Source of the DNA: an uncultured Sphingomonadales bacterium
GTDB lineage: Bacteria > Pseudomonadota > Alphaproteobacteria > Sphingomonadales > Sphingomonadaceae
DNA: 46,056 bases
Direction of reading: 5' to 3'
Assembly: GCA_903821605.1 (NCBI GenBank)
Contig: CAIJLZ010000001.1
Coordinates: forward strand, 1-46,056
This document shows, piece after piece, positions 1-8,651 of this stretch. Position 1 is the first letter of the stretch; every line of letters begins with the position of its first letter. The notes under the pieces are model-generated. The model worked only from the letters and a program-made list of their open reading frames with translations. It did not search any database and had not been told where the DNA came from. The translations under genes were made by a program, and so were the position numbers.

Positions 1-241
1 GCTCGCGCAGCTTGGTGAACAGGATGTACCACGACACGGCCGACATCACGACCATCGACAAGAACAACGTCCACGACAGCGCGCCGCCATCGTTCAACGC
101 CTCGATCAGACCAAACTTCGTGGCAGCGGCTTCCGCACCTTCGACAGCGGCGGTATTGGCAGCCATGGCATCGGCGACCGGGGCCGCGACATTGGCGACG
201 GCTTCACCGACATTGGCGGCGGTATCTGCGACATTCTGCAT
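1..241 (-). CDS. exbB: ExbB/TolQ-family proton channel protein, N-terminal part
   Basis: This is the amino-terminal 80 residues of an inner-membrane proton-channel subunit that, with ExbD, powers TonB; the rest lies beyond the left edge. The start ATG is at 241 with an AGAGG ribosome site about 10 bases upstream. The first 45 residues are an Ala/Val-rich stretch (MQNVADTAANVGEAVANVAA...), followed by a short linker and the first membrane segment with the typical ALSWTLFLSMVVMSAVSWYI pattern leading into FTKLRE. The Ala-rich amino-terminal extension is common in MotA/TolQ/ExbB proteins of sphingomonads (family knowledge). It lies 72 bases downstream of tonB on the same strand, as expected for a tonB-exbB-exbD operon. 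Family assignment is firm; ExbB rather than TolQ is inferred from the tonB neighbour. Confidence 0.85.
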   Translation of the reverse strand, partial: MQNVADTAANVGEAVANVAAPVADAMAANTAAVEGAEAAATKFGLIEALNDGGALSWTLFLSMVVMSAVSWYILFTKLRE

Positions 242-313
242 TTCGTATAACCTCTTTGAATTCAGTATCGTGGAAGGGCGGATCGCCCGTTATAAATCAG
301 AAGATCAGGGCGA

Positions 314-964
314 TCATTCCTTCGGAATTTGCCAACGTACGCGACGCTTATCCGAGGATTGGATCGGATTGCCATTCTGGTCGAGCGCTGGATTATACCG
401 ACCACGCCGCGTCACGAACTTGCACGCGGCATCATCGAGATCGGGATAGCCGCTTGACTGGGTGACACGGCAATTGGCCACTTTGCCATCTGCGGTCACG
501 TCCCACGCGATGGCGCTTACACCCTCACGCTCTTCGCGCAATGCGGATGACGGATAATCCTCCGTCGTGACCCATGTGCCGGGATTGCCCTTGGCGCGCG
601 CCGCCTGCGCCTGGGTTGGCCTCGGCGGCTCGACGGGCGGCGGTGGCGGCGGTGGCGGTGCAACCGGGGGCGGCGCCATCTGCTGCGGCAGTGGCGGCGG
701 CGCGACATTGGTCGGCGGCGGCGGTGGCACATCCATTTGTGGTGGCGGCGGCATGTCCTTAGGCTCGGGCGGCGGCGGCACCTCCTCCTCTACCTTTTGT
801 TCCTCCTGCACATCAAAGGTCTTCAAATCTTCGAAAACCTCGACCGCTGCATTGTAATCAAGGCCATTTTTCAGGCCCCATAACAGCACGAGATGAAGCA
901 GGGCCACCGCACCAATGGCGGTCAGCTTGCCCCTGCTCATGGGTTGTTTATCAACGTACGCCAT
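314..964 (-). CDS. tonB: TonB energy-transducing protein
   Basis: A 216-residue TonB that couples the inner-membrane proton gradient to outer-membrane receptors. I chose ATG 964 (MAYVDKQP...); the frame also opens at 982. One membrane anchor lies at about residues 15-33 (LTAIGAVALLHLVLLWGL). A long periplasmic spacer of Pro-rich runs with Glu and Gln follows (about residues 60-118, with PPPPEP and APPPPPPPP). The carboxy-terminal TonB_C domain begins near WVTTEDYPSSALREE and contains a GKVANCRVTQSSGYPDLDDA-type core. The terminal domain and Pro-rich spacer together are diagnostic. It sits between a ridA-like gene and exbB, downstream of a TonB-dependent receptor, so it may serve the amine-oxidation cluster, although such TonBs usually serve many receptors. 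Confidence 0.92.
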   Translation of the reverse strand: MAYVDKQPMSRGKLTAIGAVALLHLVLLWGLKNGLDYNAAVEVFEDLKTFDVQEEQKVEEEVPPPPEPKDMPPPPQMDVPPPPPTNVAPPPLPQQMAPPPVAPPPPPPPPVEPPRPTQAQAARAKGNPGTWVTTEDYPSSALREEREGVSAIAWDVTADGKVANCRVTQSSGYPDLDDAACKFVTRRGRYNPALDQNGNPIQSSDKRRVRWQIPKE

Positions 965-1058
965 TCGGTATCGGCACTCCAATCAATGCGCGCATCGCCC
1001 GGCCGATTCCTCTCTCCCCAGCAGGGTCGAGGGCACAGGCCAGGCGATCACAAGGGGG

Positions 1059-1559
1059 TTAGGGAGCCTTGGCGGCGATGCCCTCAATCTCGACCAGCAT
1101 ATTGGGCCGCCCCAGCGCCGCGACCTGCACGGTCGAACGGGTCGGCAGATTGGGTTGTTCCGGCGTGCCAAAAAACGTCTTGAACACCGCATTCATGCCG
1201 TCGCGGTCCATCTTGCCGCCCAGCTTGGCATCGCCGACGAGAAAGACGTTCATCTTGACAATGTCGCCCATGCCAAGCCCCATGGCTTCCAACTGCGCCT
1301 TCATCTTGGTGAGGATGCTTTTGGTCTGGGTCGCGGTATCGCCGAACGCGTCGGGGCTTTCCAAGTCTGCCGGATTGATCGGCGACGCGGTGCTGCCCGA
1401 GAGGAAAAACAGCGTGCTGCCAGCGGGCACCTTGGCCGTGCTCGCGATCGGCGAGGTCGGAGAGCCTTTGGTGCGCTCAATCCCCGCAGCATGCGCGACT
1501 GTCGCCGACAACGCCGTGCATGCCAGCGCCATGGCCATGGCTTGAATTCGCTTCATCAT
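1059..1559 (-). CDS. Exported RidA-family (Rid/YjgF/UK114) protein 1
   Basis: A 166-residue RidA-family protein. RidA proteins hydrolyse reactive enamine/imine intermediates to keto compounds and ammonia and are normally cytosolic and about 130 residues long. This one begins with a signal peptide (MMKRIQAMAMALACTALSAT, cleavage predicted after AHA), so a periplasmic location is inferred. The RidA core follows: a FFLSGSTA strand, QTKSILTKMKAQLEAMGL helix, and the terminal RSTVQVAAL...LVEIEG motif. The catalytic Arg equivalent is R141 and the conserved Glu is E159. The start at 1559 has GGAG four bases upstream; an adjacent ATG at 1556 is equally possible. It lies between the TBDR and tonB. A paralogue is at 8652-9185. 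The exported form fits clean-up of imines made by the amine oxidases upstream. Confidence 0.88.
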   Translation of the reverse strand: MMKRIQAMAMALACTALSATVAHAAGIERTKGSPTSPIASTAKVPAGSTLFFLSGSTASPINPADLESPDAFGDTATQTKSILTKMKAQLEAMGLGMGDIVKMNVFLVGDAKLGGKMDRDGMNAVFKTFFGTPEQPNLPTRSTVQVAALGRPNMLVEIEGIAAKAP

Positions 1560-1658
1560 ATGTCTCCGTTGTAAAGCTTGGTCATGTGGACCGGGAAGAT
1601 GACAGGGGCATGAAAAGGCGGGCTGCATCCCCATGGAATACAGCCCGCCGGTTACGCA

Positions 1659-4196
1659 TCAGAACTTGAACGAGAGACGGGCGTAATAATAACCACCATT
1701 GGTGCCATAGGTGCCGTGACCATAAGGCGAATTGATGGTGCTCGTGCCGTTGACATAAGGCGAGGTGCCCGAGGCAATCGTGGTCGGCACAAGCCCCGGA
1801 ATTTCCGGCTTCTTGTCGAGCAGATTGTTCGCGCCAATCGACAAGGTTGCCCAATCCGTCACCTCATAACCGAATTCGAGATCGGTCAACGGAGTGGCCT
1901 TCACGACACCTTCATAGGGGCCAAAGCCGCTGACCGCCGGATAGACGAGCACCACCGACTTGCCCTGATAGGACTGGCGGAGATTGGCGCTGAAGCGACC
2001 CGAGGTGAACAGCGCGCTGAACATCACCTTATATTTCGGCTGGGCGGTTTCGAGATAGCTTTCCGCCTGCGACGTGAATAGCGCGGTGCCCAGCAGGTTC
2101 TTGGTGACCTTGGTCTCATTGTAATTGCCGGTCAGGGCGAGGTCGAGCTTGCCGAAGTTGAACTCCACCGGATAGCGCGCCGCGAAATCAATGCCCCAAG
2201 TCCGGGTATCGATGCCATTGGTGAAGGTCTGGACGCTCACCGTCGGCACGCTGTCGATCACCACACCGCGTGCGGCAATCGCCGCCATCACGGCATCATA
2301 AGCGGTCATGCCATTGCTCAGCAAATTGGTCTGCGGCGTGCCGTTGACGATGCCACGGATCGGCGCGGTGCCCGCGATACGATCCTTGATCTTGATGTAA
2401 TAGGCGTCAATCGTCGCCACCAGCTTCGGGATCGGGCGCAGCACGATACCGGCCGAGAAGTTCTTCGATTTTTCCGGCTTGAGCGGCTGGAACCCGAGCA
2501 TCGCAGCCGCCGTCGAGTTCGGCGGCAACTGGACGCTGGCGCTGGTCGGGGCAACATTGGTGGCCGAATAATAGGATTCACCCAGCGTCGGTGCGCGGAA
2601 GCCGGTGCTGACGGTCCCACGGATCGCGAAGGCGTCGGTGAAGTCGTAGCGCGTGGTCAGCTTACCGATAGCCGTGTCACCAAAGTCGCTATAATCCTCG
2701 TAGCGACCGGCGAGATCGATGGTCCAGGCGTCAACCGGCTTGGTGGCGAAATCGATATAGACCGACTTGCCGTTGCGGCTGTAATTGCCCGCGTCAGAGA
2801 GCGAATAGCCCGGGAAAGACTGGCCACCTTCCTTGTAACGCGAGCCAACATCGCCCGAACCAATCGCATATTTGTCCTTGCGATATTCGGCACCGATCGC
2901 AACCGTGAGCGGATCAGCCAGCCCGAGCTCATAATCATGCCGTAGATCAAGGGTCGAAGTCAGCTGCGACAGGGTGAACGAACCGTCATAAAAGTCGGTC
3001 GGCGTGAAACCCGTGTCGATATAAAGCGACCGGTTGGCGGAATTGATCGTGTAGATCTTGTTCTTGTCCGAGCCATAGGTCGTGCTCAGATCCCAATCCC
3101 AACCCGCGACCGTGCCCTTGAAACCGCCGGTCAGCGAATATTCGTTCTGGATCACATTTTGCTGCGGCACCATGCCGGTCGTACCGGTATCGGCGAAGCA
3201 AGTGGCCGGATTGGATGAGGAGGTGCAGATCCGGTTCGGCACGCGATAGCCCTGATAGGCATAGCCATTGCGGCGCGAGATGTCGCCAAAGGCATAGAAT
3301 TGCACATCGCCGAAGTCATAGCCGGCGTTGAAAAAGCCGATGGTCAGATAGGATTTGGCCTGGCCGCCATTGATATTCTTCAGGTCGAGCGCGCTATAAA
3401 TATCGGTGAAATTGGCCGGGATCGTGGTGGCGAGATTGCCATTGATGTCGCGCACCGACGTTTGACCATCGCCAACATAGGTATAGTCGCTCCGACGGTG
3501 GAAGCCGGTGAGGCTGAGAAAGCCATTTTCGCCGATCTTGAGGCCAACATTGCCGCTGGCGCTATAGGTGCGGCCTTCGCCGTCGAAATACTCGCCAGCC
3601 GTCAGCTTGGCACTGCCGCCGCTGTCATTGCTCTTGAGCATGATGTTGAGCACGCCCGCGATGGCGTCGGAGCCATATTGCGCCGCCGCGCCTTCTTGCA
3701 GCACTTCGATACGCTGCACCGCATCAGGCGGAATGAGATCGATGCTGGGCGCAGCCGACCCCTGAAACGGCCCCGCAATGACTTGAAGGATCGCGGAACC
3801 ATGGCGACGCTTGCCATTGACCATCACCAGCGTGTGGTTCGGGTTGAGGCCACGCAGACGCGCGCTGAGCGAGAAGTTCGACATGTCCGTGCCCTGGGTC
3901 TGGGCGCTGAAAGACGGAACGATCTGGGTCAGGACCTGATTGAGGTTCGGCTGGCCGACCCGTTCAATCGCGGCGGCGCTCAACAACTGAACCGGAGCGG
4001 CGCTCTCCGCGGCGACCATGCCGCTTGTGCGGGTGCCGGTGACGATGATTTCACTGCCACCCTTATCTTCAACTTCGGCGGCGGCTTCGGCCGCGGCTTC
4101 CACAGCGGCAAGCGGCAGCGCCTGTTGAGCATAAGCGGTAGCATTCCAAGACGCCGCCGCAATCAGAGAAAGGCGAATTGCAGATTTATAGTTCAT
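1659..4196 (-). CDS. TonB-dependent outer-membrane receptor 1
   Basis: An 845-residue outer-membrane active-transport barrel. ATG 4196 (MNYKSAIRLSLIAAASW...) gives a clean signal peptide; the open frame extends 14 codons further. A TonB-box-like SEIIVTGTRT lies after the signal. The plug domain contains LRGLNPNHTLVMVNGKRRHG and IDLIPPDAVQRIEVLQEGAA, both typical of plugs. The barrel runs to a terminal aromatic strand, YYYARLSFKF. The plug style (AAAQYGSDAIAGVLNIMLK) resembles receptors for small organic substrates rather than the shortest siderophore type, but the ligand cannot be read. It is downstream of the second oxidase-cytochrome pair and upstream of ridA1 and tonB, so uptake of an amine substrate is the natural inference. 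A conserved 39-bp element lies about 180 bases upstream. Confidence 0.93.
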   Translation of the reverse strand: MNYKSAIRLSLIAAASWNATAYAQQALPLAAVEAAAEAAAEVEDKGGSEIIVTGTRTSGMVAAESAAPVQLLSAAAIERVGQPNLNQVLTQIVPSFSAQTQGTDMSNFSLSARLRGLNPNHTLVMVNGKRRHGSAILQVIAGPFQGSAAPSIDLIPPDAVQRIEVLQEGAAAQYGSDAIAGVLNIMLKSNDSGGSAKLTAGEYFDGEGRTYSASGNVGLKIGENGFLSLTGFHRRSDYTYVGDGQTSVRDINGNLATTIPANFTDIYSALDLKNINGGQAKSYLTIGFFNAGYDFGDVQFYAFGDISRRNGYAYQGYRVPNRICTSSSNPATCFADTGTTGMVPQQNVIQNEYSLTGGFKGTVAGWDWDLSTTYGSDKNKIYTINSANRSLYIDTGFTPTDFYDGSFTLSQLTSTLDLRHDYELGLADPLTVAIGAEYRKDKYAIGSGDVGSRYKEGGQSFPGYSLSDAGNYSRNGKSVYIDFATKPVDAWTIDLAGRYEDYSDFGDTAIGKLTTRYDFTDAFAIRGTVSTGFRAPTLGESYYSATNVAPTSASVQLPPNSTAAAMLGFQPLKPEKSKNFSAGIVLRPIPKLVATIDAYYIKIKDRIAGTAPIRGIVNGTPQTNLLSNGMTAYDAVMAAIAARGVVIDSVPTVSVQTFTNGIDTRTWGIDFAARYPVEFNFGKLDLALTGNYNETKVTKNLLGTALFTSQAESYLETAQPKYKVMFSALFTSGRFSANLRQSYQGKSVVLVYPAVSGFGPYEGVVKATPLTDLEFGYEVTDWATLSIGANNLLDKKPEIPGLVPTTIASGTSPYVNGTSTINSPYGHGTYGTNGGYYYARLSFKF

Positions 4197-4377
4197 GAAG
4201 AACCCCCTTTTATTGTTAGACCGCCCCCCGCCTATCAACTCATGATTTCTTGTTTTGACCGACCTTTCAGATGAAGGCCGTTGCTTGACGCGTTACAAAA
4301 TCAACACTGTCGTATGCGGCATGGATTATTTTGACTTGCCGCCCGTCTTGTTAACTTATGCCCGGTAGAGCATGGCA

Positions 4378-4416
4378 CAATCGTAATTGCTGCAATGCAG
4401 CATGACATGAACGCAA
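4378..4416. promoter_or_regulatory. Conserved 39-bp element, copy 1 (candidate operator)
   Basis: A block starting CAATCG and ending GAACGCAA that matches 9315-9353 at 33 of 39 positions in the same orientation. It contains a perfect 15-base palindrome, TGCTGCAATGCAGCA, at 4388-4402, and a CAAT-N4-ATTG inverted repeat at 4378-4389. It sits upstream of the TBDR gene, in the gap after the cytochrome gene. Inference: a binding site for the LysR protein encoded at 9653, which would couple the TBDR to the oxidase genes. Confidence 0.55.
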
Positions 4417-4448
4417 GGCACCCCACTCGCCCCGGAAACGCAGCTTGC

Positions 4449-4874
4449 TCAATGATCGATGACCGGTGCTGGCGAGCCGAATTTCTTCACATCCGCCTCG
4501 GTCACCGGCGTGGTGAAATGATTGCCGAAATGGGTGCGCACATAGGTGATCACCGCCGCTACCTTGGCCGGGCTCAGCGCGTTGGAGAACCACGGCATGC
4601 CGCCCTTGCCCCGGGTCACGACGATGATCGGATATACCGGCGACGCGAGCCGGGGATTTTCGGCCAGTGCCGGGAACGTCCCTGCCCCGCTTGCGCCCTT
4701 GCCGTCGGCCATGTGGCAGGCCTGACAAATCTGGCGATATACTTGCTCTCCCGTTTCGGGACCAAGCGCCTGCGTGCCCCCGGCACCGGGGGCATCTGCG
4801 GTGGCAGGCACCGAAACACCTGCCACCGCCAGCGCGACCAACGCTGTTTGCAAAGCGAATTTCTGCTTGTTCAT
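4449..4874 (-). CDS. Periplasmic c-type cytochrome paired with amine oxidase 1
   Basis: A 141-residue monoheme class I cytochrome c. It has a signal peptide (MNKQKFALQTALVALAVAGV, cleavage near ATA/DA), a heme-binding CQACH at residues 50-54, and a probable axial Met at M93 in GGMPWF, followed by the terminal helix AAVITYVRTHFGN. The ATG at 4874 is only two bases beyond the stop codon of the upstream oxidase gene, which implies translational coupling and partnership. NicA2 of Pseudomonas putida, a flavin amine oxidase, is known to use a cytochrome c (CycN) as electron acceptor; by analogy this protein probably takes electrons from the enzyme encoded at 4877-6463. That role is inferred. The paralogue at 6550-6969 has the same arrangement. 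Confidence 0.9.
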   Translation of the reverse strand: MNKQKFALQTALVALAVAGVSVPATADAPGAGGTQALGPETGEQVYRQICQACHMADGKGASGAGTFPALAENPRLASPVYPIIVVTRGKGGMPWFSNALSPAKVAAVITYVRTHFGNHFTTPVTEADVKKFGSPAPVIDH

Positions 4875-4876
4875 GA

Positions 4877-6463
4877 TCAGGCCTCCAGCGCGCGCTTGTG
4901 CAGACGGGTGATGGCGTCGATCGAGGAGAGCATCGCCCCCTCCATCCAACAGCCATAATAAGAGGCGTGCTCACCCGCGAGGACGACGCGCCCATCCATC
5001 GACACCAAGTTCTGATAATGTTGTTTGCGGGCGTCCTCGCTCCATTGGGCGCAGCAACCAAGGGTCCACGGCACCCGGCTCCATGCGACGGACGTGCCGT
5101 TCATGAATTCCTGCCGATATTGCGGGTGAATCTTTTCCCCTTGGGCCAGCGCCGCCTCGATCCGCTGTTCAGGCGTCATGCCCGCGAATTGATAGCCCGC
5201 TGCTCCGCTCGCAAAGGCCCCCAGCAACACCGCAGGGCTTTTCTTGAAAAAGTCGAAATTGGGATAGGAGATGAGCGAAATCGGCTGGTCAGTGAAACTG
5301 TGGCCGCCGTAGATCGACTCATCCTCTTCCCAGAAGCGTCGCTTGAATTCGAGCCCGGTCTTGACCATGCCGCTATAGGGCACCGCCTTGATCGCGGCGA
5401 CCTTGGCATCCGAAACCTGCACATCAAGCTGACCAAGCACCGACAATGGGATCGTGCAGACACACCAATCGGCCTTGACCGTCCCGACGATGCCGGTGCT
5501 GTTGTCGGCATAGGTGATTTCGACGCCCTGGTCGTTTTGGGCAATCTTGCTGACCCGCGCGTTATAGGTGATCATCTGCCCGACCTCGCGGGCAAAAGCC
5601 TTGCCGATCATATCGATCCCGCCAACCGGCTGGAACATTGTCGTCTGCATCACATAGGTGAAGTAGAAGGACATGGTGTTCCACACCTTCGAGTCCAGTA
5701 CGTCATGCAGCGAGTCGATCTGGGACGCGGTAGGTGCGCCGGTGACGCCGCCACCCGGCGGCACATCATAACCGCGCTGACCCGACACCTTCAGGCTGCT
5801 GGCATAAGACAGCTTCTTGTCGAGCACGCCCCAATTGCGCAGCGCATCGATCAGCCGTTCCTTGTCTTCGGCCGTTACCTTATCGTCGAGCGCCCCCTGA
5901 TTGAGCGACTTGCCGAGCAGTTCCGAGATATGGCCCTTAAAGTCGGTGGCCAATTCCTTATAGCGGATCGGCTTGCCGCCCAGCGCATCCGTGTTGTGGA
6001 TATAGGCATTGTGGTTGAGTTGGATAAACGGTTCCAGCGCCACGCCGAGCGCCTTGCAATAATGAAGCAGCGTGCGGTGATGGTGCGGAATTCGCCACGG
6101 CCCCGGATTGAGATAATTCCCCGGCGCAAAGCCAACCTGCTGCGTCGTGCCGTCGATTTCCGTGTGGCTATCGCCTCCGCGCAAAGTGTAATTCCGGCCA
6201 CCCGCGCGGGTCTGATATTCGAGAATCTGGACCTTATATCCCGCCTTGGCCAGTTCATACGCCGCCAGCATCCCGGCCAAGCCGGCACCCAACACGACGA
6301 CCGTCGCGCCCTTTTTCGCGCCTGAGAGCACGGGCGGGCCATGGAATTGGGTTTCGGCCGCATGACCAAGCGCCGTCATCGACTGGTAAAGTGCAACAAG
6401 GCCGCCAGCCTTGCCGATGGTTTCGAACAACTGGCGACGTGTCGGCGCGTTGATGTCATCCAT
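4877..6463 (-). CDS. Flavin monoamine-oxidase-family enzyme 1 with Tat-like leader
   Basis: A 528-residue FAD amine oxidase. The leader has a twin-arginine-like TRRQLF (residues 8-13), a hydrophobic stretch, and a probable cleavage site after GHA (about residue 35), so export of the folded flavoprotein by Tat is likely. The FAD Rossmann motif VLGAGLAGMLAAYEL is at residues 57-71, with the acidic E82 ending strand 2 and the GGR signature at 88-90. KRRFWEED and the carboxy-terminal VVLAGEHASYYGCWMEGAM are typical of the family. Members oxidise amines or amino acids to imines. It is preceded by a close paralogue pair and followed at two bases by a cytochrome c gene, so a dehydrogenase using cytochrome c rather than O2 is inferred. 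The substrate is unknown; nicotine-type, biogenic amine and L-amino acid oxidation all remain possible. Confidence 0.9.
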   Translation of the reverse strand: MDDINAPTRRQLFETIGKAGGLVALYQSMTALGHAAETQFHGPPVLSGAKKGATVVVLGAGLAGMLAAYELAKAGYKVQILEYQTRAGGRNYTLRGGDSHTEIDGTTQQVGFAPGNYLNPGPWRIPHHHRTLLHYCKALGVALEPFIQLNHNAYIHNTDALGGKPIRYKELATDFKGHISELLGKSLNQGALDDKVTAEDKERLIDALRNWGVLDKKLSYASSLKVSGQRGYDVPPGGGVTGAPTASQIDSLHDVLDSKVWNTMSFYFTYVMQTTMFQPVGGIDMIGKAFAREVGQMITYNARVSKIAQNDQGVEITYADNSTGIVGTVKADWCVCTIPLSVLGQLDVQVSDAKVAAIKAVPYSGMVKTGLEFKRRFWEEDESIYGGHSFTDQPISLISYPNFDFFKKSPAVLLGAFASGAAGYQFAGMTPEQRIEAALAQGEKIHPQYRQEFMNGTSVAWSRVPWTLGCCAQWSEDARKQHYQNLVSMDGRVVLAGEHASYYGCWMEGAMLSSIDAITRLHKRALEA

Positions 6464-6549
6464 GAAAATACAGTCCCCCTAGACGGAACCGGCGATATGA
6501 TCCGCCCGGTTCCAAAGCATTGAATAGGCCGCGATGTGGCGCCACATGG

Positions 6550-6969
6550 TCACTCGCCGCCGGATGTCGGCAGGTTGACGCTCAGCTTTTTGACATCCTC
6601 GGCCGTCACCGGGGCGGGATAGTCATTGCCGAAATGGGTCCGCAAATAGGTCACAAGGCTGGCGATCTGTTCGGCGCTGAGCGTGCCCGCGAACCATGGC
6701 ATGGCCGCGCGACCGCGCAGGATCGTGGTGATCGGATAGGCTGCGGCCCCGAGCTTCGGATTATGGGCGAGCGCGGGATAGCTGCCCGCCCCACTTCCAC
6801 CCTTGCCGCCCGGTTGGTGGCAGGACTGACAGGCCTGCACATAGATTTCCTCGCCGGTCTGCGCCACCGGCAGCTTGAAACCCGGGCCAGCCGCGAGGGC
6901 CGGCACACTGGTTCCCACCACCAATAGGGCGGCAGCAAGAACATGACGCGAGATTGTCTGGATGGTCAT
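6550..6969 (-). CDS. Periplasmic c-type cytochrome paired with amine oxidase 2
   Basis: A 139-residue monoheme cytochrome c with a signal peptide (MTIQTISRHVLAAALLVVGT, cleavage near ALA/AG), heme site CQSCH at residues 47-51, and a probable axial Met at M90 in AAMPWF. The tail VTYLRTHFGNDYPAPVTAED closely matches the other cytochrome (VITYVRTHFGNHFTTPVTEAD), so the two arose by duplication. Its ATG at 6969 is three bases past the stop of the oxidase gene at 6973-8562, indicating co-translation. Probable immediate electron acceptor for that oxidase, handing electrons on to the respiratory chain; this is inferred from context and from the NicA2/CycN precedent. Confidence 0.9.
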   Translation of the reverse strand: MTIQTISRHVLAAALLVVGTSVPALAAGPGFKLPVAQTGEEIYVQACQSCHQPGGKGGSGAGSYPALAHNPKLGAAAYPITTILRGRAAMPWFAGTLSAEQIASLVTYLRTHFGNDYPAPVTAEDVKKLSVNLPTSGGE

Positions 6970-6972
6970 GGC

Positions 6973-8562
6973 TCAAGCCTCCTGTGCGCGCTGGTGCAGG
7001 CGGGTGATGGCGTCGATTGAGGAGGTGAGCGCCCCTTCCATCCAGCCGCCGATATAGGATGCATGTTCGCCAGCGAGCACGATGCGCCCGTCCATCGCGA
7101 CCATGTTCTGATAATGCTGCTTGCGGGCGTCATCGCTCCAGCGTGAATTGCCGCCCATGTTCCATGGCACCCGCGCCCATGCGACGGACACACCGTTCAT
7201 GAACTCCTGGCGATATTGCGGGTGGATGATTTCACCTTGAGCAAGGATCGCCTCCAGCCGCGCCGCCGGTTCCATCCCCGCCAGCAGCGACCCCCCAAGC
7301 CCGCCCGCATTGGACCCCAGCAGCACCGCCGGACCGGATTTGAAATAATGATAGTTTGGATAGGAGATGAGCGAGATCGGCTGATTGGTGAAGCTGTGCC
7401 CACCGTAGATGGACTCGTCTTCCTCCCAGAAACGGCGCTTGAATTCGAGCCCGGTCTTGACCGATGCGCTGTAGTTCACCGCCTTGAGCGACGCCTTCAT
7501 CGCGTCATTCACCTGCATCGGGATCTGGCCCAATATGGTTGCCGGGATGCAGCAGACGCACCAGTCAGCCTTGGCCGTCGCGGTCGCGCCGCTGGCCGTA
7601 TCCTGATAGGTGACCGCCACGCCGGTGGCGCTCTGGTCGATCTGCACGACCTTGGCATTATAGGTGATAAGATGATCAACATGGCGGGCAAAGGCCTTGC
7701 CGATCATGTCCATGCCGCCGACCGGCTGGAACATAGTGGTTTGCATCACATAGTTGAAGAAGAACCCCATCTGATTCCAGACCTTGGAATCGAGCACGTC
7801 CGACAGGCTGGAAATCTGCGACGGGGTCGGCGCACCCTCAACCCCACCGCCCGGCGCGCGATCATAGCCGCGCTGGCCAGACACTTTAAGGCTGCTGGCA
7901 TAGGCCATATCCTTATCGAGCGCGCCCCAAGCGCGCATCGCTTCCAGTAACCGTTCCTTGTCTTCACCGCTCACCTTGTCGTCCAGCGAACCGACATTGA
8001 TCGCCTTGGAAAGCAGTTCGGCGACATGACCCTTAAAATCGGTCGCCACCTCCTTGTAGCGCATCGGCTTGCCGTCGAACGCATCGGTCTGGTGCACATA
8101 GCTATTGTGATTCATCTGGATGAACGGTTCGAGCGCTACCCCAAATTCCCGGCAATAATGCAGCAAGGTCTTGTGATGATGCGGGATACGCCATGGGCCG
8201 GGATTAAGGTAATTGCCCGGCTGGAACTGGACCTTTTGCACCGCTCCGCCAACTTCGGTGTAGGTGTCCCCGCCCCGTAGCGACCAGTTGCGGCCGCCCG
8301 GCCGTCCCTGAAATTCAAGCACTTGCACCTTATAGCCCGCCTTGGTCAGCTCATAAGCCGCAACCAACCCGGCCAGCCCCGCCCCCAAGACCAGCACGGT
8401 TTCGCCCTTGCGGGCACCCGATAATGTCGGCGGCCCGGTGAACTGGCTTTCAGCCGCATGACCAAGTGCAACCATCGCCTGCATCGCGGCCACGGACCCG
8501 GCAGATGTGCCGATGGCCGACAGCAATTGGCGACGCGTCGGGGTGAGATCTTTCATGGACAT
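6973..8562 (-). CDS. Flavin monoamine-oxidase-family enzyme 2 with Tat-like leader
   Basis: A 529-residue paralogue of the enzyme at 4877-6463. ATG 8562 (MSMKDLTPTRRQLL...) is placed 7-8 bases after a GGAGG ribosome site; 8556 and 8577 are alternatives. It has the TRRQLL twin-arginine-like motif, a probable cut after GHA, the FAD motif VLGAGLAGLVAAYEL with E at the end of strand 2, GGRNWS, KRRFWEEDESIYGGHSFT and the terminal VLAGEHASYIGGWMEGAL. The two enzymes align along their full length with few gaps. They differ in the substrate-facing carboxy-terminal region (for example WNMGGNSRW here against WTLGCCAQW), so they may take different substrates or successive intermediates. It is followed at three bases by its own cytochrome gene and preceded by ridA2. 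Confidence 0.9.
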   Translation of the reverse strand: MSMKDLTPTRRQLLSAIGTSAGSVAAMQAMVALGHAAESQFTGPPTLSGARKGETVLVLGAGLAGLVAAYELTKAGYKVQVLEFQGRPGGRNWSLRGGDTYTEVGGAVQKVQFQPGNYLNPGPWRIPHHHKTLLHYCREFGVALEPFIQMNHNSYVHQTDAFDGKPMRYKEVATDFKGHVAELLSKAINVGSLDDKVSGEDKERLLEAMRAWGALDKDMAYASSLKVSGQRGYDRAPGGGVEGAPTPSQISSLSDVLDSKVWNQMGFFFNYVMQTTMFQPVGGMDMIGKAFARHVDHLITYNAKVVQIDQSATGVAVTYQDTASGATATAKADWCVCCIPATILGQIPMQVNDAMKASLKAVNYSASVKTGLEFKRRFWEEDESIYGGHSFTNQPISLISYPNYHYFKSGPAVLLGSNAGGLGGSLLAGMEPAARLEAILAQGEIIHPQYRQEFMNGVSVAWARVPWNMGGNSRWSDDARKQHYQNMVAMDGRIVLAGEHASYIGGWMEGALTSSIDAITRLHQRAQEA

Positions 8563-8651
8563 AGGGGCTCCTCCCATCGGAACTGGGATATGTGGCGACC
8601 CGAAACGGGACAGAGATGACGAGCCGCGCCAACGCGCGGACCGGCTGGGGA

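Noticed and set aside
567-857. A glycine-rich 96-residue frame opposite tonB
   Set aside because: Its Gly runs are the reverse complement of the TonB proline-rich spacer.
4898-6325. A 475-codon plus-strand frame opposite amine oxidase 1
   Set aside because: Shadow of the FAD enzyme; His/Arg-rich and without motifs.
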